Shown: positions 7,124 to 15,145, counted from the first letter of the stretch. The stretch is DNA of 23,423 nucleotides from an uncultured Spirochaetales bacterium (GCA_937902565.1 CALFMX010000095.1:1-23423), one strand, 5' to 3'. Notes: generated by a model from the letters alone, not told the origin. Program-made: numbers and translations.

Positions 7124-8640
7124 TTCCGTCGCTCCCTCCGCTGCTTGATAGCCGGCAACGCGATCGAGAGGATCGAGAAGCCGATGAAGAGAAGGCAGAT
7201 CGGCTTGGTGAAGAAGACAAGGTAGTTGCCTCCGGCAAGCTTGACCGCCCGGCGGAAGTTCTCCTCGAACATGCCACCAAGGATCAGGCCGAGGACGATC
7301 GGGGCGATGGGGTAGTTATCCTTCTTGAGGAAGTAGCCCACAAGGCCCATGAAGAGGGCGATGCCGAGGTTGAAGATGCCCACCGCCGTAGCCTGCCCGG
7401 CAACGGCGTAGGCGCCGATGAAGGAGAGGATCAGGATCAGGGGGAGGAGAATCTGCTGTGGCACACTGAGTACCTTCGGGTAGAGGCGCACACCGAGAAG
7501 CTGGAAAAGTGCCATGAAGATGTTGGCCAACAGCATCGTGATGAAGATTGCGTAGACGAGGCTCATGTTGGTGGCAAAGAGGTGGAAGCCAGGGGTCACG
7601 CCCTTGACCATCAACGCCCCGATGAGGACCGCCGTGGCGGCGTCCCCGGGAATCCCGAGGGCGAGGGCGGGAATGAGGGCTCCACCGGTGACGGCGTTGT
7701 TGGCCACCTCCGGGGCGAAGACCCCCTCCAACGTTCCGGTGCCCAGCGGTTCGAGCTTGCCCTTCGAGTTCTCGGTAATCGACTTGGCCGAGTTGTACGC
7801 CATAAAGACCGCGATCGATGCCCCGGTTCCGGGAATGGCGCCGATAAGGGTGCCGATGCCCAGCGAACTGAGGATGATCTTCCACATATCACGGAGCTTG
7901 CGCATCGAGGGGAAGATCTTGTCGATCTTGATGGGATCGACCTTCGCTGTCTTCTCAAAGGGCTTGGAGAGCTCGAAGAAGACCTGGCTGATGCCAAAGA
8001 GGCCGATCAGGGCACTGGTGAGGTCCATACCCCGGGCAAGCGGTGTGGTTGCCAAGAGCTTTGCAAAGGGGATGCGCAGCTGGTTGCTAAAGGGATCGGT
8101 CCCCAAAAACGCCAGGGCCATGCCGAAGGCGCCCATGAGCAGTCCCTTGAGGATGTTCTTGCCACTGACCGATGCGATGATGACCAGGCCGACCAGGGCG
8201 AGGGTGGTCTTCTCCGCCGGGCCGAAGGCCAACGTGAGGCGGGCCACCAGCGGGGAGAAGAGGACGAGGACGATGAGGGAGCCGATACCGCCGATGAAGG
8301 AGGCGACGACCGCCCCTCCGAGGGCCTCCCCCGCCTTCCCCTTCTTGGTCATCAAGAGGCCGTCTTCAACGGTGGCGATGGCGTTGGGGTTTCCGGGGAT
8401 TCCGATGAGGATTGCCGGGATCGAAGCACCGCTGACTGCACCGCAGTAGACGGCCAGAAGCAGGCCGATGCCGGTGGCAGTGGGCAGCTGGAAGGCGATG
8501 GGCATCATCAGCGCGATGCCCATGGTAGCAGTCAAGCCCGGCAGGGCGCCGAGGATGATGCCGACGATCGAACCGATCGACATCCATATGATGGTCGATA
8601 GGTTCGCGATCTGATGAAATCCTTGAATGAATGCGTCCAT
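7120..8640 (-). CDS. tctA: TctA-family large membrane subunit of a tripartite tricarboxylate transporter
   Basis: This is a 506-residue integral membrane protein forming the translocation unit of a TTT-family secondary importer. It has about a dozen hydrophobic segments and the family's repeated signature: GALPGLTATMGIALMMP near residue 35 and GAIPGTGASIAVFMAY near residue 270. It also has the conserved PEVANNAVTGGALIPALALG block with GIPGD after it. The ATG at 8640 has GGGAGG about 8 bases upstream; a longer frame from 8661 would overlap the tctB end without a better site. It follows tctB by 14 bp and overlaps the MBL hydrolase gene. Known family substrates are citrate and other carboxylates; the substrate here is not determinable. 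Confidence 0.93.
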   Translation of the reverse strand: MDAFIQGFHQIANLSTIIWMSIGSIVGIILGALPGLTATMGIALMMPIAFQLPTATGIGLLLAVYCGAVSGASIPAILIGIPGNPNAIATVEDGLLMTKKGKAGEALGGAVVASFIGGIGSLIVLVLFSPLVARLTLAFGPAEKTTLALVGLVIIASVSGKNILKGLLMGAFGMALAFLGTDPFSNQLRIPFAKLLATTPLARGMDLTSALIGLFGISQVFFELSKPFEKTAKVDPIKIDKIFPSMRKLRDMWKIILSSLGIGTLIGAIPGTGASIAVFMAYNSAKSITENSKGKLEPLGTGTLEGVFAPEVANNAVTGGALIPALALGIPGDAATAVLIGALMVKGVTPGFHLFATNMSLVYAIFITMLLANIFMALFQLLGVRLYPKVLSVPQQILLPLILILSFIGAYAVAGQATAVGIFNLGIALFMGLVGYFLKKDNYPIAPIVLGLILGGMFEENFRRAVKLAGGNYLVFFTKPICLLFIGFSILSIALPAIKQRRERRK

Positions 8641-8654
8641 GGTTCTTCCCTCCC

Positions 8655-9383
8655 CTACCACGTGATGATGCCGCGTACGAGCTCGACGAGGAAGAGCTGG
8701 CGGAAGATCAAATAGATGAATTCGGTAGTCGCAATCGCCACAAGAGCACTGATGTGCGCACTGTGGACGCTGCCGCTCTTACCCCATTTTGCCAAGAGTT
8801 TGCGCGAAAGGAAGAGGAGCGCGACGAAGAGGGCAGTCACCACAACCAGAGTAATCCCTGCTACAGCACTGGGCGAGCCCAAAAGAGAAGGGATACTCCC
8901 CTTTCGTGCAGCGAGCAAGAGCGAGCGGGTAATCTTCCGCCCAATGCTGTAGAGGGCCAACATAACTACGGTAGAAGAGACAAACCCTATGAGGGAGACC
9001 TTTAGGTCCTTCAGCACTACATCACCTTGTATGTAGTAGAAGGTCAGGATGTAGAGAAGCCAAAGGGTTGTGAGGATGTAGCCCAACGGCCGGGCGAGCA
9101 CTACGTAGAGCAGCGAGACCACGGCCGTGAGGGCGAAGAGGCGCTTCTGTGACGATGTCATTCCACCCTGGGATGAAGAGGGATCCTTCCGGTCGGTTGC
9201 AAAGAGTGCCGCCGAGACAAGAAACATGAAGATTGCGAGGAAGAGGGGGAAGACCATCCCCCCCGGATCCCCTCCAACCTCATCGCCGATCATTGTCGAC
9301 GATCCCAAACTGATCACATAGATGAAGTAGAGTGCCGACAGCACCATACTCACCAAAGGCAGGGGTTTACGGTTTCGAAACAT
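8655..9383 (-). CDS. tctB: TctB-family small membrane subunit, unusually long
   Basis: This 242-residue membrane protein lies between tctC and tctA, where the small subunit of a TTT transporter is expected. The start MFRNRKPLPLVSMV at 9383 has GAGG six bases upstream; an in-frame ATG at 9395 is possible but has a weaker site. Hydrophobic segments are visible near residues 13-30, 42-58, 78-110, 122-137, 163-182 and 205-225. Typical TctB proteins are about 150-170 residues with four helices; this one carries an extra basic stretch (GRKITRSLLLAARKG) and at least one added helix in its C-terminal half. Sequence conservation of TctB is always low, so the call rests mainly on context, hydrophobicity and spacing. 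Confidence 0.75.
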   Translation of the reverse strand: MFRNRKPLPLVSMVLSALYFIYVISLGSSTMIGDEVGGDPGGMVFPLFLAIFMFLVSAALFATDRKDPSSSQGGMTSSQKRLFALTAVVSLLYVVLARPLGYILTTLWLLYILTFYYIQGDVVLKDLKVSLIGFVSSTVVMLALYSIGRKITRSLLLAARKGSIPSLLGSPSAVAGITLVVVTALFVALLFLSRKLLAKWGKSGSVHSAHISALVAIATTEFIYLIFRQLFLVELVRGIITW

Positions 9384-9401
9384 TACGCACCTCATCGGGT
9401 C

Positions 9402-10388
9402 CTACATTGCGTAGAGACCGGCTTCCTTCAGAATGACTTCGTAATCGGCGATGATCGTCTTGTCGTACTCAGCAAAGGCATCGAGCTTGTAGAAGGCGGG
9501 GATGAGGCCGTTGTCCTTCTGGAACTTCTCGAACGCAGCGCTGTGGAACGCCTTGTCGACCGTGTCGGCAAGCCACTTCTTCACCTCTGCGCTGGTGCCC
9601 TTCTTGACCATCACCGACCGGAACGAGCCACCGGGGATCGTGATACCGGGATAGCCGGCTTCGGCAAGCGTCGGTACGCTGGCAAGGGAGGCGAGGGAAC
9701 TGTGCCCATCGGTGAGGATGACGAGGGGACGGAAGGACTGGCTGTTGGCCACGACCTCGGACTGGCTGAAGATACCGACATCACAGTGGCCACCGAGGAC
9801 CGATGCGATCAGGTCGGCGCCGCCGTTGAAGGGGGTGACGTTGAAGCTCTTGGAGAAGGCCAGGTTGAGGCCAACTGAGGCGACTCCGGTCGCCCCGCCC
9901 ATGCCGGCGTTCCCAAGGGAGATCTTGCCAGGGCGGCTTGCCGCATCCTTGACCAGCTCCTCAAAGGTCTTCCACGGCTTGTCGTTGCGCACCGCGACGA
10001 TGAACGGGTCCCAGTTCAGGGAAGCGACATAGTCCAGATCCTTGTACCCGCTGGTCAGTCCCTGCATGGTGGCGGCGGTGGTGTGGGTACCGGCTCCGAG
10101 GAACATGTATCCGTCAGCCGGGCTGTTGATGACTTCGTTGGCACCGGTTGCACTGCCGGCTCCGGTGATGTTGGTAACCAGGAAGTTCACACCGCTGGCC
10201 TTCTTCATCTCATCGGCGAGGGCGCGGAAGATCAGGTCGGTCGACCCACCAGCTGCGTGTGGTACGACAACAGTGATGTTCTTTTCAGGATCGGGATAGA
10301 TGGTCTCGGTTGCACCACCTGCAAAGAGCGATGTGCCAAGGCCAAGGATGATGAGCACACTGGTCAAAAACAGTACGGTTCTTTTCAT
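9402..10388 (-). CDS. tctC: TctC-family periplasmic solute-binding protein
   Basis: This is a 328-residue extracytoplasmic receptor of the TTT (Bug/TctC) family. The leader MKRTVLFLTSVLIILGLGTS ends at LFAGG with no lipobox cysteine. The mature protein begins with ITVVVPHAAGGSTDLIFRAL, the classic TctC/Bug opening that contacts the ligand carboxylate, and has GAGSATGANEVINSPADGYM and PTLAEAGYPG near the hinge and lid. GGAGG lies just before the ATG at 10388. It is the first gene of a tctC-tctB-tctA-hydrolase run, transcribed divergently from an AraC regulator with a clear promoter between them. The usual ligands are di- or tricarboxylates, aromatic acids or other small acids. Confidence 0.93.
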   Translation of the reverse strand: MKRTVLFLTSVLIILGLGTSLFAGGATETIYPDPEKNITVVVPHAAGGSTDLIFRALADEMKKASGVNFLVTNITGAGSATGANEVINSPADGYMFLGAGTHTTAATMQGLTSGYKDLDYVASLNWDPFIVAVRNDKPWKTFEELVKDAASRPGKISLGNAGMGGATGVASVGLNLAFSKSFNVTPFNGGADLIASVLGGHCDVGIFSQSEVVANSQSFRPLVILTDGHSSLASLASVPTLAEAGYPGITIPGGSFRSVMVKKGTSAEVKKWLADTVDKAFHSAAFEKFQKDNGLIPAFYKLDAFAEYDKTIIADYEVILKEAGLYAM

Positions 10389-10447
10389 TGGTTCCTCCAA
10401 TTCTTTTCTCTGAGCAGGATATGGGCATACGCTTTCACCTTACTCTT

Positions 10448-10517
10448 TATTTGTCTTAATTATGAGTATCACCCATAAAGCAACAAAAAGCAAATAAAAA
10501 ATAACCAAAGACAAATA
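10448..10517. promoter_or_regulatory. Ten-base inverted repeat flanking the tctC promoter
   Basis: TATTTGTCTT (10448-10457) and its exact complement AAGACAAATA (10508-10517) flank the tctC promoter, 50 bp apart, in the AT-rich araC/tctC gap (10389-10577). The TATTTGTC core also sits on the deoR promoter. This arrangement suits a dimeric regulator acting at two sites, either the divergently encoded AraC protein or the DeoR protein. Confidence 0.5.
10465..10493 (-). promoter_or_regulatory. Predicted sigma-70 promoter of tctCBA operon
   Basis: On the minus strand, -35 TTGCTT (10488-10493) and -10 GATACT (10465-10470) are 17 bp apart, about 77 bp before the tctC start. The architecture and -10 word match the ABC importer promoter at 3660-3688. 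I could not pick an equally convincing plus-strand promoter for araC in the same gap. Confidence 0.5.
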
Positions 10518-10577
10518 TTTATTCCGTTACCCCACTATTGCTTTGTGTTTTTCCTGCACTTTGGGGTATGCTGGGCT

Positions 10578-11417
10578 ATGGCAACGTTCGTCCCCTATAA
10601 GAACTACTTCTACAATCAGCTTCACGGCATGTCCAGCCTGGTCGTCGCCACGGTCGGCAAAGAGCAGAGCTCGCCGGGTTTTGTCCATCGCCCTGATGTA
10701 CGTGCCTTCTACACCCTGCACTTCTGTATCAGGGGGAAAGGCACGCTTCGCACCTCCAACAAGACCCACACGGTGGTGCCCGGGGACCTGATGTTGATCT
10801 ACCCCAATGTGAAGATCTACCCCAAGGCGGACCACCAGAATCCCTGGGAGCTCTGCTGGGTCGGCTTTACCGGCAGTGATGCACGGCTGCTCACCGATGC
10901 CATCGGCTTCACCCCGCTTGCCCCGGTGGTGGCGACACAGCGCCAGAGCCAGGAGAAAATCCAACAACTCTTTGGAGAAATCTACGAGAGCCGTGGCGAC
11001 CGTCCAGCCCAAATTGTGGCGATGACCGGCAAGCTCTACTCCTGTCTCGCCTTCCTCATGGGCCAGTCCAGCACGTCATTCGTGAAGAACCCCGGTTTTA
11101 AGTTTGTCGAGAGCGCGTGCGAGTTCATCGCCGCCAACTATGGAAATAAGATAAGTGTTGATGAGATCGCCCAAGCGGTGGGGGTGAGCCGCTCCAGCCT
11201 CTACCGTGCCTTCATGACCAACCTCTCGATGAGCGTGCAGGAGTACCTGACCGACTACCGGGTCAAGGCGTCGTGCAACCTGCTCGAGAAGAGGGAGTTG
11301 GGGTTGAAGGAGGTGGCCTACCGCTGCGGCTTTGCCAACTCGCTCTACTACTCGCAGGTCTTCAAGCGCGTGATGGGCTTTCCTCCCACCGAATACAGAA
11401 AACACCTGTCACGATAA
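10578..11417 (+). CDS. AraC-family transcriptional regulator
   Basis: This is the only plus-strand gene of the spirochaete-like block. It encodes 279 residues from MATFVPYKNYFYNQLHGMSS. The N-terminal half is a cupin-type sensor (FCIRGKGTLRTSNKTHTVVP, then GDLMLIYPN and WVGFTG) as in AraC_binding proteins. The C-terminal 100 residues hold two helix-turn-helix units, ISVDEIAQAVGVSRSSLYRA and LKEVAYRCGFANSLYYSQVF, ending in GFPPTEYRK. Such proteins usually activate a nearby sugar or acid uptake operon. It lies divergent from tctC and convergent with dctM, and its stop codon is inside the loop region of a strong hairpin. The ATG has only a GGGG-type ribosome site; an upstream in-frame GTG at 10545 is less likely. 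Confidence 0.9.
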   Translation: MATFVPYKNYFYNQLHGMSSLVVATVGKEQSSPGFVHRPDVRAFYTLHFCIRGKGTLRTSNKTHTVVPGDLMLIYPNVKIYPKADHQNPWELCWVGFTGSDARLLTDAIGFTPLAPVVATQRQSQEKIQQLFGEIYESRGDRPAQIVAMTGKLYSCLAFLMGQSSTSFVKNPGFKFVESACEFIAANYGNKISVDEIAQAVGVSRSSLYRAFMTNLSMSVQEYLTDYRVKASCNLLEKRELGLKEVAYRCGFANSLYYSQVFKRVMGFPPTEYRKHLSR

Positions 11418-11430
11418 GGTGACAGGTGTT
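11401..11430. terminator. Bidirectional terminator hairpin between araC and dctM
   Basis: AACACCTGTCAC (11401-11412) and GTGACAGGTGTT (11419-11430) make a perfect 12-bp stem around GATAAG. The araC stop codon (TAA, 11415-11417) lies inside the loop. On the minus strand the hairpin is followed by TTTTCTGT, so it ends the dctM transcript. On the plus strand only a weak GGATTGTTG follows. Confidence 0.75.
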
Positions 11431-11450
11431 GGATTGTTGCGCTCTCTCTG

Positions 11451-12752
11451 TTAGACGATGTAGCCCAGCGACATCGGCAGGATGAGTGTGATCCTGGGGA
11501 AGACCACAATGATGACCAGAACGGCGAGATAGGTCAGGTAGAAGGGGATAAAGCCCTTGATGACGCTCTCGATCGGCACGTTCGCGATGGCGCACCCGGC
11601 CCAGAGGCTGGTTCCCACCGGCGGCGTGAGTAGTCCCAGACCGAGGGCCAGGACCATGATCAGGCCGAAGTGGTAGGGGTTGAAGCCGAAGGACATCGCC
11701 ACCGGGTAGAAGATCGGGGTCAGGAGGATCAAGAGGATCCCCATGTCCATGAAACAGCCGAGGATGATCATGATGAGAATCATCAGGAACATCGCCACGG
11801 CGGGGTTGGTCGATATGCTCATCAACGCATTGGCGACGATGATCGGGACACGCAAGTAGGAGAGGCAGTAGCTGAACGCGCTGCTGGTGGCGATGATCGC
11901 CATGATGGTACCAAGCGTCTTCAGGCTCTTCATCAAGGTGCTGACCAGCTTCTTCGGCGTCATCGTCTTATAGAAGAAGGTGGTGACGATGAAGGCGTAG
12001 ACTGCTGCAATGGCGCCAGCTTCGGTGGCGGTGAAGATACCGGCGATGATGCCGACAGCCACGATCAGGATGGTGACCAGGCCGAGCAACGACTCACGGA
12101 TGATGACGATGTTCTCCTTCCAGCTGTAGCTTTCGCTGATCGGGTACTTCTTCTTGACCGCGATGATGAACGAGGTGACCATCAGCGCGAGGGTGAGCAG
12201 AAGACCCGGCAGATAGCCGGACATGAACATCGTCGAGATCGACAGGCCGCTGCCCGCCGAGACGATGTAGTAGATCATGTTCTGGCTCGGGGGGATGATG
12301 ACGCCCTCGACCGAACTGGTACAGGTGACGGAAATCGAGTAGTCGGCGTCATACCCTTCCTTGATCATCGACGGGATCAGGAAGGAGCCGATGGAGGAGA
12401 CGTCAGCGATCGAAGAGCCGCTGATGCCGCCGAAGAACATCGAGACCAGGCAGTTGACCAACGCCGTACCGCCGCGAACCCGTCCGACGAGCACGTTGGT
12501 GAACTTGGTCAATCGGTCGCTGATACCGCCATCGGTCATGATCTGTGCCATGATGATGAAGAACGGCACACACATGAAGGTGAAGCTGGTGATCCCCGTC
12601 GCCATCTTCTGGAAGAGGTTGAAGAAGGGAATACCGAGGTAAAGGCCGGTAAAAAGGCTTGCCACGCCGAGGGCGAAGGAGATGGGGAAGCGGAAGATCA
12701 TCAGGAAGATCAGGCTTCCAAAGAGAATTAAAATACCAATCGTTGAGCTCAT
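11451..12752 (-). CDS. dctM: TRAP transporter large permease (DctM)
   Basis: This is a 433-residue integral membrane protein with about twelve hydrophobic segments, the ion-coupled translocation subunit of a TRAP importer. Recognisable family blocks are FALGVASLFTG near the N-terminus, FFGGISGSSIADVSSIG near residue 115, a PPSQNMIYYIVSAG block near 157, and LALGLGLLTPPVGTSLW near 375. The ATG overlaps the dctQ stop by four bases (ATGA), and GGAGG lies six bases upstream. It is the last gene of the nagA-nagB-dctP-dctQ-dctM run, with a hairpin terminator 21 bp beyond its stop. Uptake is expected to be sodium-driven, as in characterised TRAP systems. Confidence 0.95.
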   Translation of the reverse strand: MSSTIGILILFGSLIFLMIFRFPISFALGVASLFTGLYLGIPFFNLFQKMATGITSFTFMCVPFFIIMAQIMTDGGISDRLTKFTNVLVGRVRGGTALVNCLVSMFFGGISGSSIADVSSIGSFLIPSMIKEGYDADYSISVTCTSSVEGVIIPPSQNMIYYIVSAGSGLSISTMFMSGYLPGLLLTLALMVTSFIIAVKKKYPISESYSWKENIVIIRESLLGLVTILIVAVGIIAGIFTATEAGAIAAVYAFIVTTFFYKTMTPKKLVSTLMKSLKTLGTIMAIIATSSAFSYCLSYLRVPIIVANALMSISTNPAVAMFLMILIMIILGCFMDMGILLILLTPIFYPVAMSFGFNPYHFGLIMVLALGLGLLTPPVGTSLWAGCAIANVPIESVIKGFIPFYLTYLAVLVIIVVFPRITLILPMSLGYIV

Positions 12753-13318
12753 AGGGTACCTCCACGCTCAACCATGAGCTCTTCGGCGGTCGCGGGCGAG
12801 TCGCTCGCCTTCTGGTAGGCGGAGCGCGGTGTCAAAATCGTGTCGACGAGATTGAACAATGAATAGATCAACATCAGGATTCCACCGAAGACCAGCGGTG
12901 CGTACATCAGCGACTGGCTGAATTTGGTGGCGGGCATCCGTTTGGGGGCGTTGAGTTTGGTGATCATCCACCCGTAGCGGATCATCTGGCTGAAGAACCA
13001 GGTCAGGAGGCCATGGCGCATGATATCGGCGCTCTTCTTCAGCGTGGGATTGAGCTTCTTGTGAAGGAAGTACAGGGCTGCGTGGTCATCGGTATAGATG
13101 TCGATGGCCATGCAGAGGTAACCGAACCAGACCAAGAACATCAGGGTGACCTCCTCGGACCAGGAGAACGGAGCCCTGAAGACAAAGCGCATGGTTACCT
13201 GGACGAAGGTGATCAGGGTGACGATGATCAGCACGATGCTACAGACGTAGCGTTCTACGTGTATCACCTTCTCAAGGCCCGACCTGATCTTGAGCGTCGT
13301 TGATTGTAAATTGTTCAT
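12749..13318 (-). CDS. dctQ: TRAP transporter small permease (DctQ)
   Basis: This is a 189-residue membrane protein with four hydrophobic segments (about 24-46, 57-72, 103-120 and 138-157). It carries the family hallmark FSWSEEVTLMFLVWFGYLCM between helices 1 and 2. It pairs with DctM and contacts the binding protein. GGAG lies six bases before the ATG at 13318. It is longer than many DctQ proteins because of a charged tail after the last helix (YQKASDSPATAEELMVERGG). It overlaps dctM by four bases. Confidence 0.92.
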   Translation of the reverse strand: MNNLQSTTLKIRSGLEKVIHVERYVCSIVLIIVTLITFVQVTMRFVFRAPFSWSEEVTLMFLVWFGYLCMAIDIYTDDHAALYFLHKKLNPTLKKSADIMRHGLLTWFFSQMIRYGWMITKLNAPKRMPATKFSQSLMYAPLVFGGILMLIYSLFNLVDTILTPRSAYQKASDSPATAEELMVERGGTL

Positions 13319-13338
13319 ATATTACTCCACGAGAGGTC

Positions 13339-13363
13339 GGTGGGCCTTGGACCAAGGCCCACC
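13339..13363 (-). promoter_or_regulatory. Intergenic hairpin between dctP and dctQ
   Basis: GGTGGGCCTTGG-A-CCAAGGCCCACC is a perfect 12-bp stem with a one-base centre in the 58-bp dctP-dctQ gap. There is no U run after it, so it more likely stabilises the abundant dctP message or attenuates read-through than stops transcription outright. Its core is the same CCTTGGACCAAGG as the palindrome upstream of the ABC binding-protein gene. Confidence 0.6.
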
Positions 13364-13376
13364 CCCTGTCTGATTC

Positions 13377-14357
13377 TTAGTTGGTTGCTCTGATCTGCTC
13401 GATCACGTTCTTGTACTGTGGGTACATGGCGTAGATTGCGCTGACCATGTCTTGGAAGGGCTTCACTTCAACGTCGAAGACCTGACAACCGGCTGCCTCA
13501 ACGGCGGCCCTGCTCTCATTCTGGAAGTCATCCATCGCCTTGCGCTGCCAGACGGCGGCTTCCCTCGCAGCCTCACGTACTGCCTTCTGCTGGCTCGCAT
13601 CGAGCTTTGCCCAGGACTTGGCGCTCATGATGACGACAGCCGGGGGAGCCATGTGTCCGTCGAGGGAGAAGTACTTGGCGACCTCGTAGTGTCCGCTGGT
13701 GTAGTAGGAGACGAAATCGTTCTCCGCCGCGTCGATGACGCCGGTCTGCAGGCCTTGGTAGACCTCGGCGTATGCCATCGGGGTGGCGGCGCCACCGAGC
13801 AGCTCAACCATCTTGATAGCCACTTCGCTCGGCTGGACACGGACCTTCAGGCCCTTCATGTCAGCAACGCTCTTGATCGGCTTCTTGGTGGTGTAGAAGT
13901 TACGCGATCCCGCTTCCCAGAACTCCAGGCCGACCATGTTGTACTTGCCCAGCGCGTTCATGACCTCGGTGCCAATGGCGCCATCGAGCACCTTGTACTT
14001 CTGTTCAGTGCTGGTGAAGACGTACGGCAGGGTGAACACGCCGACCTCATCTGCCGTCGTAGCAAGGGCGGAGGTGTTGACGCGGGCAAGATCAAGCGTC
14101 CCGGCCTGCACCTGGTCGATGGTCTCGCTCTCATTTCCGAGCTGTGCATCCATGTAGACTTCGATCTGGACACTACCGCCGGTCTTCTCCTTGACCAGGT
14201 CGGCGAACATCAGCATACCCTTGGAGATGGGGTTGTTGGCGGGCTGGTTCTCAGCAAGCTTGAACTTGACCACACCTTTGGTCTCCGCACCACCCTGTGC
14301 AAACAGGACAGTGGCCAGCAGCAGTACTGCCAGGATTGTCACAATTTTCTTCTTCAT
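13377..14357 (-). CDS. dctP: TRAP transporter periplasmic solute-binding protein (DctP)
   Basis: This is a 326-residue receptor. The leader MKKKIVTILAVLLLATVLFA is followed by QGGAE and no lipobox cysteine. Family residues include SRNFYTTKKPIKS with R152 and MKGLKVRVQPS with R173, the arginine that clamps the ligand carboxylate in TRAP receptors. After these come TPMAYAEVYQGLQTGVIDAA and ENDF. The spacing of the two arginines resembles that of the sialic-acid receptor SiaP, but related uronate receptors share it. AGGAGG lies five bases before the ATG. It sits 35 bp after nagB in one transcript, so the ligand may be an acidic amino sugar or a sugar acid; no nanA, nanE or nanK is present to confirm sialic acid. 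Confidence 0.94.
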   Translation of the reverse strand: MKKKIVTILAVLLLATVLFAQGGAETKGVVKFKLAENQPANNPISKGMLMFADLVKEKTGGSVQIEVYMDAQLGNESETIDQVQAGTLDLARVNTSALATTADEVGVFTLPYVFTSTEQKYKVLDGAIGTEVMNALGKYNMVGLEFWEAGSRNFYTTKKPIKSVADMKGLKVRVQPSEVAIKMVELLGGAATPMAYAEVYQGLQTGVIDAAENDFVSYYTSGHYEVAKYFSLDGHMAPPAVVIMSAKSWAKLDASQQKAVREAAREAAVWQRKAMDDFQNESRAAVEAAGCQVFDVEVKPFQDMVSAIYAMYPQYKNVIEQIRATN

Positions 14358-14392
14358 ACGATCCTCCTTCCTACGCTGTAGGATTTTTATGT

Positions 14393-15133
14393 TTACCATG
14401 CAACCAGCTTGCTTGCTGATTCACGGTCGATGAACAGATTCCAATCGGGATGGGTCTTGAGCAGGGTGGCCGGAACCATAGGATCGAGGCTCTTGGTAAT
14501 GGTGTTGTAGACCGCCTCAGCCTTCACGGCGTGGGGCACGGCACTGACGATGTGCTTGCACGAGAGGATCTGGCGCGGCGCCATCGTGATGGCTTTCACC
14601 GGGACATCGGCGGGGGTACGGAACCACCCCTCCCCTACCTGCTGCTGCTTGCACCGGTCGTCAAGGAGGACGATCTTGTACGGTTCATCCGTCTCGAAGT
14701 CAGCCGGTGGATCGTTGAAAGCGATATGCCCGTTCTCCCCGATGCCGATGACACCGACATCGACCGGCTTCTTCTTCAGCTCGACGCCCAGGGCGGCGAT
14801 GTTCGCCGCCACATCCCCCTCGCCATTGACGAAGTGGGCGGCCTTCAGGCTGATCTTGCTGACAAAGCGCTCCTTGAGGTACTTGCGGAAGCTCGCCGGA
14901 TGGCTCTCAGGTAGGTCGACGTACTCATCGAGGTGGAACATCTCGACCTTGGACCAGTCGACATCGCTCTCGATGAGGGCCTCCATGGTCTCGAATTGGC
15001 TCGCCCCGGTGGAGAGGATGATTCGGGCCTCCCCCTGAGATGCGATGGCTTCGTTGAGAAGGGCGGCGATCTTCGCCGCGGCACTCTTGCCCAGTTCTTG
15101 CGGATTGTCCGCAATGGTGACGGTGATACTCAT
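14393..15133 (-). CDS. nagB: Glucosamine-6-phosphate deaminase
   Basis: This is a 246-residue cytoplasmic enzyme converting glucosamine-6-phosphate to fructose-6-phosphate and ammonia. The motifs are STGASQFETM at 41-50 for phosphate binding, FHLDEYVDLP with catalytic D69 (E. coli D72), and GIGENGHIAFNDP at 130-142 with H136 (E. coli H143). Two charged partners differ from E. coli: the D141 position is N134 and the E148 position is D141. This variant loop is, as I recall, common in a separate NagB-like subgroup. AAGGAG lies five bases before the ATG, and nagA ends 12 bp upstream. The pairing with nagA supports amino-sugar catabolism. Confidence 0.9.
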   Translation of the reverse strand: MSITVTIADNPQELGKSAAAKIAALLNEAIASQGEARIILSTGASQFETMEALIESDVDWSKVEMFHLDEYVDLPESHPASFRKYLKERFVSKISLKAAHFVNGEGDVAANIAALGVELKKKPVDVGVIGIGENGHIAFNDPPADFETDEPYKIVLLDDRCKQQQVGEGWFRTPADVPVKAITMAPRQILSCKHIVSAVPHAVKAEAVYNTITKSLDPMVPATLLKTHPDWNLFIDRESASKLVAW

Positions 15134-15145
15134 GGTAACTCCTTC

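Noticed and set aside
7069..8601. A 510-codon plus-strand frame opposite tctA
   Set aside because: It is extremely rich in Asp, Glu, Gly and Arg and is the antisense of a GC-rich membrane-protein gene that has family motifs and a ribosome site.
11670..12731. A 353-codon plus-strand frame opposite dctM
   Set aside because: Same antisense effect: charged, low-complexity translation with no domain, while dctM is unmistakable.
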